NCBI RefSeq assembly: GCF_900174585.1
Contig: NZ_FWPT01000004.1
Coordinates: 456,746 to 520,745 of the forward strand
Reading direction: 5' to 3'
Source of the DNA: Parendozoicomonas haliclonae
GTDB lineage: Bacteria; Pseudomonadota; Gammaproteobacteria; Pseudomonadales; Endozoicomonadaceae
DNA: 64,000 nucleotides
The notes under the pieces are model-generated. The model had not been told where the DNA came from. It did no database searches and saw only the letters and a list, made by a program, of their open reading frames with translations. Shown here piece after piece: positions 17,957 through 26,420 of the stretch (position 1 is the first letter of the stretch; each line of letters opens with the position of its first letter). The position numbers were made by a program, and so were the translations under genes.

Positions 17957-19786
17957 ATGTGTGGAATTGTTGGTGCAGTAGCACAAAGGGATGTGGCTCC
18001 TATTCTGATTGAAGGCCTGAAGCGTCTGGAATACCGCGGTTATGATTCCGCGGGTCTGGCCGTGATCGACAAAGAAGGTGTAATGGGCCGTCTGCGTCGT
18101 ATGGGTAAGGTTCGTGAGCTGGAAGATGCTCTGCAAGTTGAACCTGTTCAGGGTGGCACCGGTATTGCTCACACTCGCTGGGCTACCCATGGTGAGCCTT
18201 CCGAACGTAATGCTCACCCCCATGTATCCGGTGATATTGCTGTGGTTCACAACGGCATCATCGAAAATCACGAAGTGCTACGCGAGCAGCTGAAAGGTCT
18301 GGGCTATGTGTTTGTGTCTGATACCGACACAGAGGTTATTGCTCACCTGATTCACCACGAGCGCAAGAGTGCCGCTTCTTTGCTGGAAGCGCTGCAGAAG
18401 ACTGTTGCTCAGCTGGAAGGTGCCTACGGTACTGTCATCGTTGACCGTCGCGAGCCGGATCATCTGGTTGTTGCCCGCTCCGGCAGCCCATTGGTTGTAG
18501 GCCATGGCATCGGCGAGAACTATGTCGCTTCTGACCAACTGGCACTGCTGCCAGTGACTCATCGTTTCCAGTATCTGGAAGAGGGCGATGTTGCAGAAGT
18601 CACCCGCGAATCTGTGGATATCTACGACCTGCACGGCAACCCGGTTGAGCGTGAATTGCTGGATAGCGATCTGGACCACGAAGCGACTGAAAAAGGTCCT
18701 TACCGCCACTTTATGCTCAAGGAAATCTTCGAGCAGCCGGATGCTATCAACAGCACTCTGGAAGGCCGTCTTACTGACAACCATGTTGCCATTGAATCTT
18801 TCGGCCACAACGCCCGCGAGATTTTCAGCAAGGTTAAGGCTATTCAGCTGATTGCCTGTGGCACCAGCTACAACGCCGGTATGGTTGCCCGTAACTGGTT
18901 TGAAGATATGGGCATCCCATGTCGTGTAGAGATTGCGTCCGAGTTCCGTTACCGCAAAGCGTTTGTACCGGAAAACTGCCTGTTGGTGACCATCTCCCAG
19001 TCTGGCGAAACCGCTGACACTCTGGCAGCTCTGCGTCTGGCTAAAGAGCAGGGCTTTATGAGCAGCCTGACTGTATGCAACGTTCCTGGTTCTTCCATGG
19101 TGCGTGAATCCGATATGGCGTTTATGACCCGTGCCGGTGCAGAGATAGGTGTAGCTTCCACCAAGGCTTTCACTACTCAGCTGACCGCTCTGGCTATGCT
19201 GGTAACTGCGATTGCTCGCTGCAATAACAAGATGACAGAGAAGGAAGAAACCCAGATCGTTTCTGAGCTGCGTTCTCTGCCACACCTGATCAAAGATGTG
19301 CTGCAGCAGAAGGATGCCATCACTGAGTTGGCGGAAGACTTCTCTGACAAGCATCACAGCCTGTTCCTGGGCCGCGGTACTATGTACCCGATTGCTATGG
19401 AAGGTGCTCTGAAGCTGAAGGAAATCTCCTACATTCACGCGGAAGCCTATGCTGCCGGTGAGCTGAAGCACGGTCCTCTGGCTCTGATCGATAGCGAAAT
19501 GCCGGTTGTCGTTGTTGCTCCTAACAACGAACTGCTGGAGAAGCTGAAGTCCAATATGGAAGAAGTCCGTGCCCGTGGTGGTCAGCTGTATGTGTTTGCT
19601 GATCCACGCGCCCGTCTGTCTGCCGGCGAAGGTGTGAAGGTGATCAACCTAGCGGAAGTCAGCGATATGATGGCACCAATTGTTTACACCGTTCCGCTGC
19701 AGCTGCTGTCGTACGACGTTGCTCTGATTAAAGGCACCGACGTAGACCAGCCTCGCAATCTGGCTAAGAGTGTGACCGTGGAATAA
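17957..19786 (+). CDS. glmS: glutamine-fructose-6-phosphate aminotransferase (isomerizing)
   Basis: A 609-residue protein, the same length as in E. coli. Cys2 ([13 protein letters not shown]) is the glutaminase nucleophile; two SIS domains follow (about 280-610) with [13 protein letters not shown] near residue 350. The C-terminus [11 protein letters not shown] is the sequence region that Tn7-type elements recognise as attTn7. The enzyme makes glucosamine-6-phosphate, the first step towards UDP-GlcNAc. GlmU lies directly upstream. Downstream, on the opposite strand, is a CBASS defence operon. Confidence 0.97.
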   Translation: MCGIVGAVAQRDVAPILIEGLKRLEYRGYDSAGLAVIDKEGVMGRLRRMGKVRELEDALQVEPVQGGTGIAHTRWATHGEPSERNAHPHVSGDIAVVHNGIIENHEVLREQLKGLGYVFVSDTDTEVIAHLIHHERKSAASLLEALQKTVAQLEGAYGTVIVDRREPDHLVVARSGSPLVVGHGIGENYVASDQLALLPVTHRFQYLEEGDVAEVTRESVDIYDLHGNPVERELLDSDLDHEATEKGPYRHFMLKEIFEQPDAINSTLEGRLTDNHVAIESFGHNAREIFSKVKAIQLIACGTSYNAGMVARNWFEDMGIPCRVEIASEFRYRKAFVPENCLLVTISQSGETADTLAALRLAKEQGFMSSLTVCNVPGSSMVRESDMAFMTRAGAEIGVASTKAFTTQLTALAMLVTAIARCNNKMTEKEETQIVSELRSLPHLIKDVLQQKDAITELAEDFSDKHHSLFLGRGTMYPIAMEGALKLKEISYIHAEAYAAGELKHGPLALIDSEMPVVVVAPNNELLEKLKSNMEEVRARGGQLYVFADPRARLSAGEGVKVINLAEVSDMMAPIVYTVPLQLLSYDVALIKGTDVDQPRNLAKSVTVE

Positions 19787-19820
19787 TTCCACGATCTTGC
19801 TTAAAAATAATGTCCATAAG

Positions 19821-19846
19821 AGACTGGTCTTTGAGCCAGTCTTTGG
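19821..19846 (+). terminator. hairpin downstream of glmS
   Basis: AGACTGG (19821-19827) pairs with CCAGTCT (19836-19842). The T run is short. A second perfect hairpin, CCTGCATT...AATGCAGG, lies at 19875-19894 and may serve either strand. Confidence 0.55.
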
Positions 19847-19963
19847 ACTTGCATGATCTGTTTTAGTAGTTATTCCTGCATTTTTTAATGCAGGATGATG
19901 CAATCAAAGTAGTGCTTCCCTTCAAACAGGTTTGGGCTTTGGCTTTAGTGAATCAATAATTGC

Positions 19964-21064
19964 TTAGGGCATCATATCTTTAGATGTTTCGGTCTCGGTG
20001 GTTTCTGAGCTTTGGCACCAAGGCTCTATACCAGACCGGGACAATTCAAGAGACCAGTCATAACTATTTTTTTCTGGATTGAAGTTATGAATTATCCAGT
20101 TTTTATGAGTGCCTTCCTGGAACCTTCTACCCAGCTCAATAGCAAGCGTTGATTGTACCGAAAGGAATAAATGAATCCTCTTGCAGCCAGACAAGGCTGA
20201 CATTTGATCAATCAACTTACTTACTTCACCGCTTAAGCGGGCAAGGTTTTCCTGATTCTTGATCAGGTTTCTGCCGTGATCAGTGTTAGGAGACAGAATG
20301 GTGGTGTGGCCTTGCAGTATTACCGGTAGCTGCTCTGCAGTAATGCGGGTGGTAAATCCAATGGCCAGACCAATGTCACCATGTTCGCTAACCTGAGTGA
20401 CTGGATTAGTTTCCGAGAACGAAACATCTTCGTCAGAATCATTTAGTAACGACCAGCGGCCATCTTTGTAGAAGCGATCAAAGTACACCACCTCACTGGA
20501 AATATTGCGAAGAAAAGCGCCATAGGCAACCAGAAAAGGGATTCTGGCCAAACCACCTATGTATAAACGCTGGCCTTTATCATGAAGGATGAAACGCTTA
20601 AAAATGTCTGTTTCCAGTTCTGCGTTGTATCGTCTGACTTGTTGGCCAATGTCTTCCTTATACCCCTGTGGCATACCAAGAGTAACTGCTTCGCGAAAGA
20701 ACTCTTTTTCTGTAGGATCGAGTATCTCATCAGGAAAATCATTAGATGTGCCTTGCAATGAAGAGATGAAAACCTTAGCTGTATGCCGTGTTTTCATATT
20801 CCACTCGGAATAAATCAACAGTGCACCAACAACGGCCAAGCCAATACTAACAAACACTGAGTAGAGAGAAGCCTGCTGAGCCGTCAGTTCCAGTGAATCA
20901 ATAAAGTAGCCACTGGGGAAGTTGACCTTAAAGATACCAAGAGAAAAAGTAGTACCGGCCAGAGCTAGTGTACAGAGTTTTGCTCCCCATAAAGTTCGGG
21001 GATATGAGGTTCGTCTGAATCTGAGGAAGGTTAAGAACATCCATTTTATTATGGTCCACCTCAT
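19964..21064 (-). CDS. CBASS effector: two-TM SAVED-domain protein
   Basis: A 366-residue protein. Two transmembrane segments lie near residues 27-48 (ALAGTTFSLGIF) and 66-86 (YSVFVSIGLAVVGALLIY). The C-terminal part (about 190-350) has features of the SAVED cyclic-nucleotide sensor: a conserved strand IHLFLSVQSTLAIELGRRF, then NWIIHNFNPEKNSYDWSLEL. On binding a cyclic oligonucleotide such a protein is expected to assemble and disrupt the inner membrane, stopping phage growth by killing or arresting the cell. Its start overlaps the stop of the preceding gene by four bases (ATGA), so it is translationally coupled. It is the last gene of the operon. Confidence 0.82.
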   Translation of the reverse strand: MRWTIIKWMFLTFLRFRRTSYPRTLWGAKLCTLALAGTTFSLGIFKVNFPSGYFIDSLELTAQQASLYSVFVSIGLAVVGALLIYSEWNMKTRHTAKVFISSLQGTSNDFPDEILDPTEKEFFREAVTLGMPQGYKEDIGQQVRRYNAELETDIFKRFILHDKGQRLYIGGLARIPFLVAYGAFLRNISSEVVYFDRFYKDGRWSLLNDSDEDVSFSETNPVTQVSEHGDIGLAIGFTTRITAEQLPVILQGHTTILSPNTDHGRNLIKNQENLARLSGEVSKLIDQMSALSGCKRIHLFLSVQSTLAIELGRRFQEGTHKNWIIHNFNPEKNSYDWSLELSRSGIEPWCQSSETTETETSKDMMP

Positions 21065-23286
21065 GCGTTGCTACAGGCCTCTGGGTTGGTCGGCTTTAAC
21101 TCAATTATTTTGTCGTCCATGACGGTATAAACCGCTATCTTCAAACGCCCGACAACTATGAAAAAAAGTTGCCTCTCATGGTTTTCTTTATTGTGTGTTT
21201 GCCAGTCAGTGATGTCCGGCATTGATGGTTCAGGGAAATCCTGTGGGTGGGTGTGCCATGTTCCCAGGTAACCCAGCATATGATCAGAGCCTTTAAAGGC
21301 AGCATCGACTTCCTGCTGATGAGCCTGTGCATCCAGCTTGAAATGTGCTCTATGCCTGGTATCAGTTTCTTTTGGTGTTGTCAGTTGATGAATACAGGTT
21401 TCACCACTGCTTTTATTAAAGCCGATCAGCAACCCTGCTGCTTCTGTCATATTAGGGGATATCTGTCTGTAGGAAGACAGCTGTCTCTCAATGGAAGATG
21501 GTATTCGTATTCGCATGGAGCCATGCTGATATTCATTACCATCAATCGAATTACATGTATCACACAGAGGATGAAGCAAAGGATGTTTTTCAAGAGAGGC
21601 CTGGAAATTATTGGAGCGGGGCGTAAATTTAAGACCTTCACGCACTGCGTCTGCCCCATCACCTTTCCAGCTGACTTTGGTGGAAGATGTCACCTGCTTG
21701 TTTAAGAATCGAATGCCCAGATCTGCAGCCATAACAGCAGTTTGTGTAGAGCTGACAGCCCCGTAAGGGATGAACATTTCTCCACAACCAGCATGGTTTT
21801 TAACAATGTCTTGATCCTCTGTCAGAAAATTGAGATTCGATGCTAGGCCACGGGCTCCTGTTTCTGGCTCAACATAAGCACAGCGAAGACAACCCGATTT
21901 ATTGGGTACACTCAGTACTGCGTGCCCACCAACTCCATATCCCTCTAGCCAGGTGTAAATTGCTGGTGTCTTTATTCCAGATTCAGATATGTACTCGTGA
22001 AATAGCCTTTCATGGGTTGGATTACCCACAGCAACAATTATCAGGTCATAGAGCGATAACAGTTCCTTTTTTCTAAGGGACAGCAAGGAATAAAGCTGAC
22101 CCGTTGCCTTGACCCATGGGTATTTTTTCATGAGCTGCTTAGCTACAGATGTTGACTTGAACTGGTAGATTGAAGACTGATCAAGGGTATGGCGGTAAGT
22201 GTTGGAAGGTGTGAATATATCAGTATCAGATATGTCTATTTCACCAACTCCTGCAGCTCCCAGCTTATGTGCTAATTCACTACCCACTGATCCACACCCA
22301 ACCAGCAGAACATGTTTATCCGCCAGGGTACTTTCTGCTCCACTCCGTGGCATCAGTCGTTCTCTGTTATAAGAATCGACATGAAATAGGGATGCTTTCC
22401 ACCCTGACATCTTTTCAAATGTATTGGGAAAAGGTTTTTTCTCATCTCTGAAAAGTCGAATGCCAAACCAGCTCTTACCCGACGGTGTAGGTAGGTTCAG
22501 TACCAGCCAAAACTCTTTGACCCTCGGGCCCCAAAGCTCTGTCTTGATTATCTTTTTTGTACTTTCACTAACTCTGGCGAGGGCGTCAGCTAGCCATAGT
22601 TTCAACTCTGATTCTGTCTGAGGAAAGCTTGTATCAACTTCTTCCAGAGGAATAACAAAACAGAGGCAGTTGGCTCGCGGTGTTCTTTTTTCTTTACCGA
22701 AATATTCCGCTATTGCTGCACTCTCACCATTGCTTGGCAAGGCGACGAAAGATGCGGGAATGGAAAATTTAGATCTGCGAGAAAATGGTGAATATAACTC
22801 TAATTTCTGACAATCGTCGCCATTTGAAGAGCAAAATAGGTATTTGCTACCAGAATCATACAAATACTCTGCGCTCTTTTGCCAGTTGGTCAGGAACTCA
22901 CGCTTCAGCTCCATCTGGTTAAAATCCGGGTTCTCAAGCTGAGACTTCAGCAGCTTGATGTGACGACGAATTGATTCTTCAAAGGCCAACTCTGGTCGTT
23001 CAAAATTAACAGAAACTGAGTCCAGATGATTGACACAGATGTACCCATATTCATCATAAAAACTGGAGGGTAATACATGTGCCAATGAGCCATAGGCTTT
23101 GTAGTTTTTCAGATAAAACTGTGGCAACTGAAACAGCTCATCTGTGCAGATATGAATGATTGATACCAGCTTTTCTGCCGCTTCAAAAGTCACAGACAGT
23201 GCATCCTTGTCGTTGACCAGCGCAGGTTCTACATAAAACTCACTGCTTAAAAAATGCTGAAAAATCGTTTCGTAATTGAGAGTCAC
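21061..23286 (-). CDS. CBASS accessory protein: E2-E1-JAB fusion (Cap2 plus Cap3 in one chain)
   Basis: A 741-residue protein. The N-terminal third looks like a bacterial E2-like domain (AYGSLAHVLPSSF, then YGYICVNHLDSVSV). The middle is a ThiF/E1 adenylation domain: LLVGCGSVGSELAHKLGAAG, the NTYRH arginine finger region, and a candidate catalytic Cys in KSGCLRCAYVE. The last 140 residues are a JAB/JAMM isopeptidase: a Glu in TEAAGLLIG and HTHPQDFPEPSMPD, matching HxHPx7SxxD. In type II CBASS, Cap2 conjugates the CD-NTase to targets and Cap3 removes it. I start at the GTG at 23286, which follows AAGGAG at proper spacing and sits one base after the CD-NTase stop. Confidence 0.85.
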   Translation of the reverse strand: MTLNYETIFQHFLSSEFYVEPALVNDKDALSVTFEAAEKLVSIIHICTDELFQLPQFYLKNYKAYGSLAHVLPSSFYDEYGYICVNHLDSVSVNFERPELAFEESIRRHIKLLKSQLENPDFNQMELKREFLTNWQKSAEYLYDSGSKYLFCSSNGDDCQKLELYSPFSRRSKFSIPASFVALPSNGESAAIAEYFGKEKRTPRANCLCFVIPLEEVDTSFPQTESELKLWLADALARVSESTKKIIKTELWGPRVKEFWLVLNLPTPSGKSWFGIRLFRDEKKPFPNTFEKMSGWKASLFHVDSYNRERLMPRSGAESTLADKHVLLVGCGSVGSELAHKLGAAGVGEIDISDTDIFTPSNTYRHTLDQSSIYQFKSTSVAKQLMKKYPWVKATGQLYSLLSLRKKELLSLYDLIIVAVGNPTHERLFHEYISESGIKTPAIYTWLEGYGVGGHAVLSVPNKSGCLRCAYVEPETGARGLASNLNFLTEDQDIVKNHAGCGEMFIPYGAVSSTQTAVMAADLGIRFLNKQVTSSTKVSWKGDGADAVREGLKFTPRSNNFQASLEKHPLLHPLCDTCNSIDGNEYQHGSMRIRIPSSIERQLSSYRQISPNMTEAAGLLIGFNKSSGETCIHQLTTPKETDTRHRAHFKLDAQAHQQEVDAAFKGSDHMLGYLGTWHTHPQDFPEPSMPDITDWQTHNKENHERQLFFIVVGRLKIAVYTVMDDKIIELKPTNPEACSNA

Positions 23287-23287
23287 A

Positions 23288-24382
23288 TCAGGCTCCTTGA
23301 GAGGTCCCTGATGCACCTGCGGATGCAAATAAAGCAGCTCCAGCAACAAGTGACGCGGCTTTCTTTTTCTCATCAGCTTCTGGAATGGCGAAATCATCAC
23401 CAAAAATCATGTTCAGAATACTGCATTGCTTTATTTCGCAACTTTGATCGATAGCTTTCTGGAGTTCAGCCTGAAGTTTGGTCAGTTTGTTTTTAAGCTG
23501 CTCTCCCAAGTTTAGGTCGCTGCCTGGTTCTGATTCACCACCAGACACTTTGTGTTGGAAAATATCTCGATGAGGCTTTTTAGGTAGCTCAGTGAATACT
23601 CGATAATTTTCGCTGAATAGAGGGGCTCGAATGTAGCTATCATCTAGAATGCCATCGACAGCCTCCTTCAGAGCAACTAAGTCATCCTTTATCTCACTAG
23701 AGAACCATCCGGGCTTGTACTGCTCCTTCAGCATAACTGTGAGGCCAATTGAGAACAGCTTTTTTCCAGTTTCTTCGTTGAAGTTAAAGTCTCTCCAACG
23801 CTTCATGTACCGGACTAAGCGTTTGTATTGTTTGCCTTTCTCAAGTGGTCCAGCACCATACCGTTCTACATCTCTAATCCAGCCTATGAGCCCTCTAGGA
23901 TCAGAAGGAGACCACTCCTTATTATTCTGGTCTGAGCCAGCTTTACCGACAGCAAGGTGGTAAGCATTATTGCCAAAGATGTCCTCGCCCTTTTTGTAAA
24001 CGGTATAATCGATATGCAAATCGATACTCTGGTAGTCAGCGGTGATGCAGGGCTTTTTTATCTTTGGGTTTTTGAAGTTCCGGTCTTCAAGCACTTTTAA
24101 TACAACTTGCTTTGGCTCTACAGGGTCTTCAGGAGCCTTACTGGCATCAATGACAAGTGCACGATCAATGTCGTAGTCACTTTTAAGGCTGCTGATCGCT
24201 GTATCGACAGCAAAGGAGCCTTGTAAGAAAGTTTCGATGACTGGGTAGCCCGCTTCCTTGAATGCTGTTTTTATCTCATCAAGGATACTCTCATCCTTGG
24301 CCTTTGCTTTTTTATACCCAGATGATCGTCTGCTGAGGTAAATATTTTCATCGAACTGGTTAAAGTGTTTTTGTATTGCCAT
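23288..24382 (-). CDS. CBASS CD-NTase (cyclic oligonucleotide synthase)
   Basis: A 364-residue nucleotidyltransferase. The active site shows G55-S56 and D69-Y-D71-I-D73 (QGSFAVDTAISSLKSDYDID), and a third acidic strand in SIDLHIDYTVYKK near residue 130. This pattern is typical of CD-NTases that make a cyclic di- or trinucleotide when phage infection is sensed. The C-terminus is a flexible tail, LFASAGASGTSQGA, the kind of end that Cap2 attaches to targets. It is the first gene of the three-gene operon. Which nucleotide is made cannot be read from the sequence. Confidence 0.85.
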   Translation of the reverse strand: MAIQKHFNQFDENIYLSRRSSGYKKAKAKDESILDEIKTAFKEAGYPVIETFLQGSFAVDTAISSLKSDYDIDRALVIDASKAPEDPVEPKQVVLKVLEDRNFKNPKIKKPCITADYQSIDLHIDYTVYKKGEDIFGNNAYHLAVGKAGSDQNNKEWSPSDPRGLIGWIRDVERYGAGPLEKGKQYKRLVRYMKRWRDFNFNEETGKKLFSIGLTVMLKEQYKPGWFSSEIKDDLVALKEAVDGILDDSYIRAPLFSENYRVFTELPKKPHRDIFQHKVSGGESEPGSDLNLGEQLKNKLTKLQAELQKAIDQSCEIKQCSILNMIFGDDFAIPEADEKKKAASLVAGAALFASAGASGTSQGA

Positions 24383-24613
24383 GTTCCCTTAGCCTCACTG
24401 TCAGCCCTCTCATCATTAATTGGGACGCTTAGGGGGGATTTCAATATTAATTTTTAAAAGATAAAAAAGTGTCGTTTTGTGTGTTGCCAAGCTCTTTCCC
24501 CTATGCGTATTAAGTTTCCTGATATAAAACACAAATATTAAACGACCAATTTATTCTAGTGCGGGTAGACTCTGCAGAAGCTGTTAGATACTCGACCACT
24601 ATTCCACCTAATT

Positions 24614-24671
24614 GCTCTCCAACAAAAACGCCCGTCATGAATAACCATGACAGGCGTTTTTGTTGGAGAGC
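24614..24671 (-). terminator. very long hairpin between the CBASS operon and the 343-residue protein gene
   Basis: GCTCTCCAACAAAAACGCC (24614-24632) pairs with its complement at 24652-24670, and inside it GTCATG pairs with CATGAC, giving arms of about 26 bp with one unpaired base on each side. It follows the stop of the minus-strand gene at 24682 and contains T runs in the stem. The rest of the 299-base gap 24383-24681 is AT-rich, should hold the CBASS promoter and shows no gene. Confidence 0.7.
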
Positions 24672-24681
24672 CTATTAAGCC

Positions 24682-25713
24682 TTAGGCGATTTCTTCCGGG
24701 CCTATCCACTGAAAATGTTGGTTGGCTTTTCTGCCTAACAGTCCCTTTTCCTGAAACTCATCGAAGATCATATTCACTTCATTCAGGTGCAGGCGGAAGC
24801 GTCTTGAGACCGCTTTCTTGCTGCAGGTTAACTCACCGGAAGCCAAAGCTCTGGCTATCTCCTGATGAAGGCTTGGTTTCTCTGGTTCCGATGGTTCCTG
24901 AATTTCAGGCTCTTCATCCTTCAGAGGTAAAGCTGCTGTGTAAGTGGTGATATCTTCAGGTATCGCATCAATGGTGACAGTTCGGCTGTCGCGCCAAAAG
25001 TTGCGAAAGCGCAGCTCTTCTCCAATCACACCAACAAAGAAGGCCGCGAAGAAGTCCAGCAAAATAGACAGGAAGACGACTAATCCTAACTGTGCCTCAT
25101 CGGTTTTGATTCCCAACATTTTTGCCAGGGAATCTATCAAGCCAACAATAGATCCCTGAGCAACCGGTGGCAGACTGTCACGCTCTGCTGCGAGCCGCAT
25201 TTGTTCTTCCCGCAGACGCTTGTTGTCGGCTTGAATACGGGTGACACCATTGGCGATGTATTCCATCTCAATGTATTTTTCAGCCGCCAGATTATTTAAG
25301 GCAATCTGGTCGTCAATAGCCTTTATTTGACGGTTAAAAGCGTTGATTTTTGCCTGTTCAATTGCAATCTGTTCGTGGGTGGCATTGGTTGCACTGTTGA
25401 TGCCGCCAATGCTGCCGCCGATAGAAATCACTGCCAGCACCAGATAAAAAATCAGGGATGCGAAAGCTCCTGAGTAATTACTGTGAGCCCGTCGTTCACC
25501 GAATTCATACCAGGCATAAAACTTTCCGGCTTCAAAGATGACAGCCAGCGAGCCGAACAGCCACTTCATGGTCAGGTTGTCATCGATGGAGAGAAACAAC
25601 AGCAGAGAGAAAATTGTGGATGCCAGAATAGAGGCACCGGCCAGGGCATAAACGGTGACCATGGCGAAGGAACCTTTCGGGTATCTTCTTCCGATGGTGT
25701 CTTGATAAAGCAT
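24682..25713 (-). CDS. membrane protein with coiled coil and C-terminal winged helix, function unknown
   Basis: A 343-residue protein. Three transmembrane segments lie near residues 17-40, 49-68 and 82-105 and a fourth near 208-232. Between the third and fourth is a heptad-rich coiled coil (about 108-185, e.g. IAIEQAKINAFNRQIKAIDD). After the fourth, an acidic proline-rich linker (about 265-285) leads to a small C-terminal domain (SLHQEIARALASGELTCSKK then FRLHLNEVNMIFDEFQEKGL) that resembles a winged helix. I do not recognise the family; the layout recalls proteins carried by plasmids and phages. It sits between the CBASS operon and a copper-controlled gene. Confidence 0.65.
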   Translation of the reverse strand: MLYQDTIGRRYPKGSFAMVTVYALAGASILASTIFSLLLFLSIDDNLTMKWLFGSLAVIFEAGKFYAWYEFGERRAHSNYSGAFASLIFYLVLAVISIGGSIGGINSATNATHEQIAIEQAKINAFNRQIKAIDDQIALNNLAAEKYIEMEYIANGVTRIQADNKRLREEQMRLAAERDSLPPVAQGSIVGLIDSLAKMLGIKTDEAQLGLVVFLSILLDFFAAFFVGVIGEELRFRNFWRDSRTVTIDAIPEDITTYTAALPLKDEEPEIQEPSEPEKPSLHQEIARALASGELTCSKKAVSRRFRLHLNEVNMIFDEFQEKGLLGRKANQHFQWIGPEEIA

Positions 25714-25819
25714 AAAGGACTAAAGACTCGGGCAGGTTCATCCTGAACCAGGATGGGGGCAAAATAAAAAGGTGCGCAGGATACTCGAAAGATGTCTTCC
25801 AACATATAAGGGATGTGGC

Positions 25820-25850
25820 TTGACCTTCCCCTTGTGGGAAGGTTTATCTT
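25820..25850 (+). promoter_or_regulatory. CueR-type copper-responsive promoter
   Basis: TTGACC (25820-25825) and TATCTT (25845-25850) are separated by 19 bases, the over-long spacing of MerR-family promoters. The spacer holds the dyad ACCTTCCC-cttgt-GGGAAGGT (25823-25843), which closely resembles the CueR operator of copper-efflux genes. No cueR gene lies in the window. Confidence 0.8.
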
Positions 25851-25890
25851 CTAGGAAATAGAAATGAATAACCGACAGGGAACAGAAACT

Positions 25891-26334
25891 ATGACAGCAA
25901 AGACCCGTCTGGCCGGCTTGATGATGACGCTCTCTTTTTCCAGTGCGACTCTTGCTCAGGATCTTCCTGTGGTGGAGGTCTTTAAATCAGCCAGCTGTGG
26001 TTGCTGTGGTAAGTGGGTTGATCATCTGAAAGAGAATGGTTTTGAGGTAGTCGCTAAAAATGTGGATAACGTAAATATCTACAAGCAGCAGGCCAAATTG
26101 CCTTACGGATTAGGTTCCTGTCATACCGCATTTGTTAATGGATACGCATTGGAAGGCCATGTTCCAGCCAGCGATGTTCTTAAACTGTTAGCGGAAAAGC
26201 CAGCTATCAAAGGTCTGACAGTACCGGGCATGCCGATTGGTTCTCCGGGCATGGAGATGGGTGACCGTAAAGATGCCTTCCAAACACTCGCTTATACCGA
26301 GCAAGGCAAAGTGACTGTATTTACCTCTCACTGA
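25891..26334 (+). CDS. DUF411 copper-related periplasmic protein
   Basis: A 147-residue protein with a signal peptide (MTAKTRLAGLMMTLSFSSAT, cleaved near LAQ). The DUF411 core starts with VEVFKSASCGCCGKWVDHLK, a CxCC metal-binding motif, followed by GSCHTAFVNGYALEGHVP and PGMPIGSPGMEMG, rich in Met, His and Cys. Members are linked to copper resistance. I choose the ATG at 25891, which has an AGGGAA ribosome binding site; an ATG at 25864 would lie only about seven bases from the predicted transcript start. A CueR-type promoter directly upstream supports a copper role. Confidence 0.88.
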   Translation: MTAKTRLAGLMMTLSFSSATLAQDLPVVEVFKSASCGCCGKWVDHLKENGFEVVAKNVDNVNIYKQQAKLPYGLGSCHTAFVNGYALEGHVPASDVLKLLAEKPAIKGLTVPGMPIGSPGMEMGDRKDAFQTLAYTEQGKVTVFTSH

Positions 26335-26335
26335 A

Positions 26336-26370
26336 AATAAAAAAGGCCATGCTGAACCAGCATGGCCTCT
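26336..26370. terminator. bidirectional terminator
   Basis: AGGCCATGCTG (26344-26354) pairs with CAGCATGGCCT (26358-26368). On the minus strand the stem is followed by a run of T residues, ending the benE-like gene; on the plus strand it follows the DUF411 gene. Confidence 0.8.
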
Positions 26371-26420
26371 CCCTCATAAAACCGTAAGTACTATTCCAAC
26401 TCTATAGAATTCTCCTTGGA

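Noticed and set aside
19787..19963. Tn7 end sequences next to glmS
   Set aside because: No TGTGGGCGG-type end or repeated 22-mer was found; only terminator-like hairpins are present.
23287..23403. N-terminal extension of the E2-E1-JAB protein inside the CD-NTase gene
   Set aside because: The extension has no ribosome binding site and would overlap 116 bases; the GTG at 23286 is far better placed.
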